Shown in pieces: positions 30,256-38,495 of a stretch of DNA of 38,495 nucleotides. Origin of the DNA: Ochromonas danica (Eukaryota; Sar; Chrysophyceae; Chromulinales; Chromulinaceae); assembly GCA_015146655.1 (NCBI GenBank), contig VKHL01000216.1, forward strand, positions 1 to 38,495. Direction: 5' to 3'. Numbering within the stretch: position 1 is the first letter of the stretch; each line of letters begins with the position of its first letter. The translations under genes were made by a program, and so were the position numbers. Under the pieces are notes generated by a model. That model saw only the letters and a program-made list of their open reading frames with translations, was not told the DNA's origin and ran no database searches.

Positions 30256-30455
30256 CAAGTCAAAGTCTTCTCTTAACTACTCGTTCTTGTCTAAAGGCCT
30301 GCTGGACTCGAACCAAACAGAGAAGTCAGCCAATCCGTTCTTTGGAGAGTGAAAAGCCCGTTTTTCAAATTCAAATATTTGAATCCCCCGCGCAAACAAT
30401 AATAGCGCGCAGGGATGGCGAACTGGCGAACAAGTTAAAAGATCTGAATGAATCA
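30256..30455. promoter_or_regulatory. compact divergent promoter, CTF18 / rotatin
   Basis: Only 200 bp separate the two start codons, so both genes must share or overlap promoters. A GC-rich patch, CCCCCGCGCAAAC (about 30385-30397) followed by AGCGCGC, reads on the minus strand as TTTGCGCGGGGG. It is reminiscent of, but not identical to, an E2F/DP site. That would suit an S-phase gene such as CTF18, but this is speculation. Confidence 0.5.
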
Positions 30456-33400
30456 ATGGATGGAGATCGTTTATTTGGATTGTTAGACAAACTGGGCAGT
30501 AATAAGCAGGAGGTTCGACTGCGCTCTTGTCGCAGCTTGCAGTTCAAACTGCGTCATCAACTAATAGACTGCAGCGAGGCGGCCGTCGTGGGCAAAATCG
30601 CCGAGGCGCTTGTGCGATCAATGACCTCTTCGCAGGCCGCTCCGCGTACAGAGGAGAGCAGAGAGGAGGTCGAGCTGGTAGTGGATATCATCCGCGCCTG
30701 TCGTCCCTGCCTCTGCACAGAGGCGGCACTAGCTGCGGTGACCGCCAACTTGATCGAGCTGCTGCAACAACTGGTGGACTCCGCGATGCTGCCTACTGTG
30801 ATCCAGATTGAAGTGAAGACCCTGTTGCGGGAACTTCAGGAGTATTCTCCTCCAGAACCACCAGCTGCCCTTGCCGCGGCCAAAGAGAGGTCAGAGCCTT
30901 CGCCTTTCATGTCGAAGGAATCCATCGAAGGCGCTGGTGCCATTCTCTATTCAAGACTGTGTTACTTTGGAATTCATCTCCCCACTATAAAGCTGTGTGA
31001 TGCAGACGAGCGATTCCTCTTTGATATTGAGGTGAGAGATGATGATAATGATGATGATGATGATGATGATGACTGTTGTGCGGCGTAGGTGAAGCTCAAG
31101 GTGAGGCACGAAAGCTGTCGTCGAATGCTCCCTGCCGTAGTGGAGGATTTCCCCGCAGCCATTCTCTTCCAGAGGCCATCGCTGCTCTTCTCCATCCTGG
31201 ACCTCATCGGCTTGCCCTTCTCTCAAGCCGATTTAGGTTAGCCCTCGCTCTGTTTCATTCTTAGCATGTCTTAGTGTCGTCTTGTCGATTGTGCAGATAT
31301 GGACCAATATGGACTGCATCCCGTGGGGGCCATTCTCTTGTTGACGAAAGTCTTGAGGAAGAGTGTGGAGGAGATGCGTTTACAGCTCGACGGCGGTCTC
31401 TGTAGTGATGGCCCTCCATCACGTGTTGTTGAAATCGATCGGAATAGCTCCTCTCAAGAGGATCTTCGCCTGGAGCAGATGGCTGGACTGATGCAGCAGC
31501 TCCGCTACCCTGCCCTGTTCGCTGACCCCTATCTCTCTCCTTGCTTGGGGCCTGGTGCTATTCCTGCACCGAGCCTTTCCGGTTTCGCGTTCGCTGCTAT
31601 CGCTGCGGCTTTGCCTCTGCTTCTGGGTCAAGACCTCTCGACGCTCATGGCCATCCAGTCCCTCGCCCTTGTCGCCTTTCCGTTACTCATGGAACCTGCC
31701 ACTATGAATGACAATCCAGCAGACAAAATGCAACAGAACACGTCAACTGCCTCGAATATTAACAGACAGAGGTTACAACATTTGATTCATCGCTTCGACC
31801 AGCTGTTAACGATTCTGTCGCCCCGCCTGGACTTCTTCGACATGGCGACTAATGTCCTCTCTTCGCCTTCCATGGAGAGCTCAGACGACATTGCTTTGAG
31901 CTTTTTTGAGGTTGGTCTGACTCGATTAGTCTTGGGCTTTCTAGACGCTCTGCCCTTCTCTCTGCTCTGTCGAGTCGATCCAACAGATCAACCGCTTCTT
32001 TTCTTCCCAGCCAAGCTTGTCGTTTTCCTGAAAATGTTGCTTTGCCATGGCCAACGTCTTTCGACATGGATTGATATGGATACTATGAGTCGAACATCGG
32101 AGATATTGTCCATAGTTTCGAAGGAGGATAGTTTGTTGCTGCAGCGCTCAAAGGCGATGGTTGTGGGACTAGCTGTGTTGGATGGGAGTGAGCACAGTCA
32201 TTTACCTGCTTTATGGGGAAATGAGATGATCGACTATTTGCTCGGCGCAATTGAAAACACTCTCCCTCTTCTTCTTTCCGACGATCCTCCCATTAAGACA
32301 GATTCTGATAATATCGTAGCCACCCTCGCGCTTCTCTTGAAACACGCAGCCAGTCGACAGCAGCTACCTCACGATGTTTCTGTTATCCTCCTACACAGGA
32401 CGTTGAAGCAAATTCAAGCAGTAGTATGTCTAGCTCCTCTACAACTTCGATTTCGCTGTTTGGTCACGATCAGTAATGTGTTCGTGGATAACAACCTTCA
32501 CTTTGCTGATGCTCGTCATCTCCAGCAGGCTCACTTCCTGGAGCAACGACTTGCTGCGAACGATTCCTTCGCGTCAGAAGTGGATTTGGATGCTTTCTTA
32601 GCAGTCTGGAGTCAGCCAGTAATGCTGAAGTTGATGGCTTGGAATGTTTTGTGCTGGGAGAAAGATCATTCGGAGGCGCTCTTCTTTGATCGTAATGGAG
32701 TGAAAAATGAAGAACCTTCTCACCAGTTAGTGCAGCTGCGGTCGGTGTTGTCCTTGTTGAGCAGATGCTGCCGATATCTCTTGGCGACTTGGCAAGAAGG
32801 ATTGCAGTACAGCCGAGGCGAAAGCAGCGAAGTCTGGAAGACTGTCTTAAACTGGCTGAAGGCTCTGGAATGGAGTTATGGAGAGCAGAAGGACAACTTC
32901 GATCTTCAGCCCTTAAGCCAATTGATTCAATTGATCGAAGTAAGTCATTGATAAGAACATCCCTTTAGATTGATTGCCTTTGACTGTTTTCCACTTTAGA
33001 GCGAGTTGAGTGCCAAGAAAGATGAGGAAGGGGAAGTGATATCCAATATTTGCGGTCTATTTCATCGTCTCCCTTCTGTTCGCGCTCAAGCTGTCCTGCT
33101 TTTGGAAAAACATTTCTTCGAATTGTATCGAGTGGCCAGCAAGACTGCTTCACTTGATAAGTCAGAGAGAATGCCAGCCTCACAGTTGCAAAACAGAGAC
33201 ATCTTCTTTGATGGAAATCAAATTTGCTCGCTGCTCAACTTCTCCTCCAACTACCATCTCTCAACTTCGCAGAGTTCTTTAGTGGCACAGTACACTTCAG
33301 CGTTGGAGAGTGGCACAAAGGGACAGGCAAATGCAAGTATTGCTCCTAAGTCACTGTTCTCATATACAGACGTACACAAGTTGGTTAAAATCCTCTCGAA

Positions 33401-36400
33401 CAGAGATCTGGACTTGTCTATTCGCATGGCTGCTATCGAACAGCTAATGGAGATGCTCAAAGCTGATCTCTCTTTGCTGCGAACGCTTCCAACCAGCATG
33501 CAGTCACAACTTCTGAAGGAAGCTATGCAAGAACTTCGATCGTCGCTTGGAAATGTTGTATTGACCATTTGGACTCGACAAGGCGCTCGCATTGATGACT
33601 GGTCCCCTGCAAGGGGAAAGTTCTTGGCAATTTTGCTGGAGTTGGCTGTAAAGTTTGTCCGCACTTTCCCTGCTCTCTTGGATCAACTGGCTTTTCATGG
33701 CAACTATGGCTCCAATGCGTCTGCAGGGAAAGTTGATTGCGAGGCTGCCCTATTGTTGGTAATTCATGCTTCGACTCTGTCCGAAGGGTTGAGGTCTGAA
33801 GAGAAAGCTTCGCTTCAGCGAACTGCCTGGCAATGTTTTCTCTTTCTCCATGCTATTGCATTTCACTCGCGATTATGGGCTATTTCGGGCGTTGAAGATA
33901 TTTTGAATTCTGACCAAGAACTTTCCATTCAATCTCACTTTGAGCCTCAAAGAAATGGCCAAGGACTGGAATCTTCTTCTAGCTCTATGATGATTCCGGA
34001 TTTCCTTTCCATGTGGTTCGGACATTTGAAGTGCAATTTGAGTAATGAAATGGAGGGATTGCCTGAGCTGACAGTTGTGGGGTTGGTCTTCACAGCTCCA
34101 CACAAGGAACCTCTGCACGATTGGACTGACAGTGCGTTGATGCAGAGCTTGAAAGATGACCTTTCGTGTGATATGAATCACAGGTAGTCATCGATTGCCT
34201 TTGGATGTTGTTATACGTAGTCAATTACATTAACCTTGTGTCTGTTATTCATAGCATGCCATGGCAACTACTCGGCAATCTACTTCGCCACGCTGATAAC
34301 CATGTCACACTTCAAGCCATTCTGCGCATGGCAAGAACTTGTTTAGTATATCAGAATAACTCGAGCCAAGAGATTTCTTCTGAACATTTCGCGGTCTTTC
34401 TTGAAGGATTTCAAGACATGTTCAAGGTTTGTTTCAGTCAATGCGTCGTTGAATTGAAGTCGTTCTGCAAGCATACTAACTTGTGGCTCGTGTTGGCTGT
34501 GTGGTACTAGGGTCATTTGCAGAATGTCAATGCAGAACTGAGTTTCAGTCATGCCATTAATTTGCTCGAGTTACTTGTTGATTTCCAATCGAAAAGGACT
34601 TCGAGTGATCCAGCTGGGCAAGAGACTGTGGCTTTGAAGAAGATCTTGGACGATGTGATGCCAATCATTTGCGATTATCTTAAACGGACGTTGCCGCAGA
34701 CGACATCTTCGTCATCCAAGACCACTCCCTCCTATCCGCTCATCTTGAATGTGCACGCTCATGTCGTTTCCTTTTTGCGAGTGCTATTGTTGAATCAATC
34801 GTGGCCTTGGCAAGATTTGCTTTATTTATCGGAAGTGCTTCAAATTTTGCTCTCCGAAGCTGTTCTTAACGATGATTACGATCTTCACATCCGAGCGATG
34901 ATATTACAAATGATAGAAGATTTAATGAGTGCTGCTCCGAGGTTGGGCATCCAAGATCTGCTCAATGAAGTTACTTCTCAAGGAAGTAAATACATTCTCC
35001 AAATCGCTCCAGTTGGAGGGCAAACACGTCATCCTTTCTTAGCTGTTTGTATTCGCTTGGCTAAGTGGCTTCAAATTCCGGATAGCTTCAGAGGAAGCAG
35101 TGTGCAGATCCGAGCTTTGCGAGTGATTGCAATGTATCTCCGCAAGAATAAAAAGGACTTGATGATGAGTCAGCACCTTGCATTAAGCGAGAATTCTCTG
35201 TGGACTTGGTTTTCATGGCATTGGCTGCAACGTCTTCTGTACGACCGACGAGGAGAGGTCAAGATCTTGGCCTTGCAAATCATCCAAGACCTGTTGTCGT
35301 TGGGAAATTATGGACCATTCGCCGTGAGAGAGAATGAGAAAGAGAATGACTTTGTGGAGTCCAAGGGAGAGATTGAGAATGATGTCGCCAATGTGCGGGA
35401 ATGTTTGCTGCATATTGTTGTTGATCGCCAAGAGGCTCCTCTGTTGCGAGCGATCGCCATGTCTATTTGGTTCCGATGGACGCTATCGGGCAGTCGAAGC
35501 AGCAATGACTTGGTCATGGTTCATCGCTTACTTGAGTGTGCAGCAGAGATCTTGTCTGACGATCATTTTGGTCGCAGTCGATTCGCTTCTGACAACAATC
35601 GAAGAGTATCCGGAAACCATCGTGTTCTGTCGTTCGAAATCCTTCATATCATTCGCTCTGTGCAAACTCTTTGTGGGTATATCGCTCTGCAAAGCAAAAA
35701 TGAAGAGGGAGAAGCATGTCCGTCGATATTGAAGTCTCTGGTTGACCTTCGGATATTGCCGCAATTGTTGGCGCTCAGCGATCCAAATGTGCGTAAGAGT
35801 ATTTCCCAGCAGCGCTTTTTGGTCTTCACCGAAGAAAGCTTAAGTGATTGTTACTCCAGTGCTGATCACTTCTATCTTCCCAAGTATGTTTCGTGCTGCC
35901 TCAGAGAATGGAAAATGCAATTGGAGATCTGCAGTCTCTCTGTCGACGAGCTCTTATTCCAACTGTATTACGACCACTTGGGTATCTATCGGGATTGTAT
36001 ACAGAGAACTAACAAGCTATCCTTTCTTCTGAATGATCTGATTACCACATTTGATCCGGCTATCCCCTTAATTACAAGGTCATTGGAAGAGAGTGAGGTA
36101 AAGGTCCATCACTTCAATGTAATGATGTTCATATTAGTTGTCTCGATGGAAGATTCTATTCTGCGATCGTTCGTTGAAAAGAGCTTTGCCAAATTCCCTA
36201 ATACCAGTATGCACACGAAAGTGTTGCAGAGCATTGCTGCTGGCTATGAAGCTATCTTGACTACGAAGGAAATGGCAACCAATATTGCGGCAGATTTTGT
36301 TTCGTCCTCTAGTCGTTGGATTGCCTTTGTTTTGACACATTTCGATGAGGAACAAGTGAAGGCTGTAGATGTTCATGTTCGAGGAGTTTTCGCGGCAATG

Positions 36401-38379
36401 ATGGATTATCGCGTTTACGTCCTTCTTCTTACCGTGCAACATGTGAAGAATGTTGCGAGTTCGTTGTTGGAAAAGATGTCAGCACAGCTGGATCTGACCA
36501 TGGCTCTTTGTTTTCAGCGTTCCGTGCAATGCAATATCTACTTTTGCAATACCGCTAGTGCTGTGGATAGCAACGGAGGTTATGGCGCTCTGGTCCAATT
36601 CTATCTTCAAACAGTAATTGGATGTGGGTCATGTCTCGAGCCAGAAGCTTTTGAAGAGCGCACAGGATGGAAAAATGGTCGCAATGCTGCTATGAGCTCT
36701 TCTTGTTCGATCTTGTCCAATCACCACGATCCTTCCGTTCATGCTGGTCAAAGCGTTTATGATGGCGAAGTTCTTCAAGAGCAGTCGACAGTCGGTACTG
36801 TGTCCTCTATTGACTCGCTGAGTCGCACAGTTCCATGGTTCAAGGAGGGAGTTTCCAGCAACCTTACTTCGACAAGAAGAGGTCCTCGTGATTTGGATGC
36901 CTCCCGACGAGGCCGTTCTGCTGTCACAAAGAAGAGAAGTGCACTTGCTTCAACGAACTCCAAATGGTAAGCAAGTTATCCATCAAGGTATTTTGTTAGA
37001 CTTATCGTACAAATCATCGACGATGGTTAGGCGAGAGAAGACGCGAGGATATGTTTGGAAGCCAAACGGTATCTCAGATGGAACTGACGGCGATTTGAAT
37101 AGCACCAAGCAAGCCTCCACAATAACTTCAGGAAGTCGCAAGACCTCTCTCATGGATAAGAAGACACGTATTTCTGATCTCAGTAGATTAGGGGAGAAAG
37201 CAAGGCGTCGATGCTTTTGCGCATTGCTTGTCTTGCAAGATACTCTCCCAACCCTTATGCAGGTCAGACAATCCCTTTGCACTCTTATTGGTTTGCCTGA
37301 CAATATGTGTGGTGTACGAATATGCCCAGGATTTGGATGAAACTCAAGTGAAGTCTTTCTTTCATGCACTGCATTTACTTCTTCGAGCTTCTTTGTCGAG
37401 CTCTTTGACAGTCAGTCTGGTGCAAAGCTCTCAGCCAGCCATGATAAGCAGTGCTACTGACGTCAATGTTTCTCAAGGATCTTTGGCAGCAGCCCTAGCA
37501 AGCTTTAGTGGTAATCTTCTTTCTCGGAGTGAGGGTGCTCGCATCCAATATCTGCAGTATGGTCCTTCGAATTCTGCGAGTCTGCTGTTGAGCGGCCAGG
37601 GTGTCTGTGGGAGCACTCAAGCAGTGCATTACTTTCTCACTGTGGGGACTTCGCTAGGTCAAGTTCCTGCTTTGAGGAGACTCTCAATGCATATGAGTTC
37701 CATCCTACTGCCCTATATCATGCCCAATTCGTCCAATGTGGATAGGCCTTGTCTGGTTAGCAGCAGCGGCCTGAGAAGTCAGGTCTCCAACCTATTGATG
37801 TCTCATGTACAACAATTGTCTCAGCTGCGACACACTGATGCTGGCGTAGATGCTGCGTTCGTTCTGTTGCCTTTGATTACTGCTTTATCGCAATATCGAG
37901 CCGGACCATCTTGCTTTGATCAAGGTAGTGCGATGGGACAGGAGCATTCCTTTTCTACTTTCTCAGATCTGTTTGTCAAGTTGAATGAGATGATTTCGCA
38001 AAGAAGCTGTCTATTTAGAGCTGTAGCTGCTTTGGTTTTGGCTCAGTTCCAATCGCAAAGGGTTTTCAGCATAATGCCAAATCAAGACCGTGAAGGCCAA
38101 TCAGCCCATCTGGCAGCAGGTTCTTCAGGAGGCTATTCTCTGCAGAAACTTTATTCGCACAAAGCGATTCTCCACATTCTTTTGATCTCTTGTCTCGAGT
38201 TGAAGGAAAAAAGGCTGGATGTAGTTGACGAGGAGGTGATAAACCAAACCCTGGCAAAGTGTTGCTTGAAGATTATAATGTGCTCCAGCGAGAAATTGAA
38301 GAACCAAGTCAACCATATGCACCGAGAGATGTATGATCAGTTAAATAATTGTGTAGATATACCATCTCCTTTTAGTTGA
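30456..38379 (+). CDS. RTTN: rotatin, basal-body/centriole assembly protein
   Basis: A very large alpha-helical, ARM-repeat-like protein. The family (human rotatin, fly Ana3) is needed for centriole and basal-body structure. Eight exons: 30456-31031, 31089-31236, 31297-32939, 33000-34183, 34255-34426, 34511-36966, 37031-37262 and 37330-38379. The introns are 57-84 bp, all GT-AG, and the product is 2486 aa against about 2200 in human. The rotatin N-terminal domain is clear (FGLLDKLGSNKQEVRLRSCR), as is the conserved VVEDFPAAILFQRPSLL. I start at 30456 because the same frame upstream has only a TTG and the ATG directly precedes the domain. A Ser/Arg-rich, probably disordered segment lies around exons 6-7. 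The stop at 38377-38379 is 38 bp from the telomere. An alternative splice 38308-38375 would remove this stop and leave the frame open into the telomere, so the true C-terminus is uncertain. Confidence 0.88.
31032..31088 (+). repeat. GAT-repeat intron of rotatin
   Basis: Rotatin intron 1 is 57 bp and consists largely of a GAT trinucleotide tract (31038-31071, one AAT variant). Its length is a multiple of three. If retained it would add poly-Asp and then terminate at the TAG of its own acceptor. Confidence 0.85.
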
Positions 38380-38417
38380 TCCTTAACTTTAGTACTAAAT
38401 TAAACCATCTCCAACGA
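38380..38417 (+). other. rotatin 3' flank
   Basis: The entire unique sequence between the rotatin stop and the telomeric repeats is 38 bp. There is no canonical AATAAA. There is no subtelomeric repeat array or gene-free buffer. Confidence 0.8.
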
Positions 38418-38495
38418 TTAGGGTTAGGGTTAGGGTTAGGGTTAGGGTTAGGGTTAGGGTTAGGGTTAGGGTTAGGGTTAGGGTTAGGGTTAGGG
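38418..38495 (+). repeat. telomere, (TTAGGG)13
   Basis: Thirteen perfect TTAGGG units run to the end of the window with the G-rich strand 5'->3' outward, as at a right chromosome end. There is no degenerate unit at the junction: unique sequence (CCAACGA) passes straight into the first TTAGGG. Confidence 0.98.

Noticed and set aside
30295-30325. A tRNA B-box-like sequence, GGTTCGAGTCC on the minus strand
   Set aside because: No A box at the right distance, the would-be T stem pairs poorly, and no cloverleaf can be drawn around it.
1-38495. CRISPR arrays, insertion sequences, or retrovirus-like and other virus-like elements
   Set aside because: No direct-repeat/spacer array was seen. No reverse transcriptase, integrase, capsid or transposase motifs appear in any frame I read. 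Repeats are limited to microsatellites, one tandem repeat, one hairpin and the telomere.

Overview
This is the right-hand end of a nuclear chromosome from a eukaryote, most likely a flagellated alga with a plastid. The last 78 bases are 13 perfect TTAGGG units running 5'->3' to the edge, which is the orientation expected of a chromosome terminus. The genes carry short GT-AG introns of about 55-90 bp. They include a violaxanthin de-epoxidase-related protein (photosynthetic lineage), a rotatin homologue (basal bodies or centrioles), mitochondrial Lon and the replication-factor-C-like protein CTF18. A photosynthetic stramenopile is my best guess, from the TTAGGG telomere, the xanthophyll-cycle family protein and the one-LRR-per-exon gene style known from brown algae. 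The sequence alone does not settle the taxon.

Layout, left to right. 1-953 is gene-free. 954-2378 (+) is a secretory-pathway glycosyltransferase of the nucleotide-diphospho-sugar transferase type. 3058-3570 (-) is an orphan. 3872-5995 (-) is a large coiled-coil protein with two CxxC pairs. 6284-9271 (-) is mitochondrial Lon in four exons. 9740-11137 (+) is an AGC-type kinase in two exons. 12032-13891 (-) is an F-box/LRR-like protein. 15045-15566 (-) and 16154-16630 (+) are two small divergent proteins with similar acidic C-termini. 17186-18961 (-) is a 12-exon gene in which each of ten leucine-rich repeats is its own exon. 18962-19401 holds a 21-bp tandem repeat and a 42-bp-arm hairpin. 19402-21608 (+) is the violaxanthin de-epoxidase-related gene in nine exons. 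21936-26588 (+) is a single-exon LRR ectodomain fused to about ten membrane spans. 26749-30255 (-) is CTF18 in six exons. 30456-38379 (+) is rotatin in at least eight exons. Its stop lies only 38 bp before the telomere repeat.

I derived the exon structures by hand from splice-site consensus, reading-frame continuity and family similarity. Every multi-exon model closes in frame: Lon 927 aa, kinase 444, LRR array 327, de-epoxidase-related 558, CTF18 1046, rotatin 2486. None was tested against transcripts.

The genes do not form one pathway. Possible functional links are the 200-bp divergent CTF18/rotatin promoter (replication and sister-chromatid cohesion next to basal-body assembly) and three unrelated LRR proteins within about 15 kb. 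The most unusual points are the telomere sitting on the end of rotatin, with an alternative splice that leaves the frame open into the telomeric repeat; the one-repeat-per-exon LRR gene; the LRR-polytopic membrane protein; and the long hairpin upstream of the de-epoxidase-related gene.
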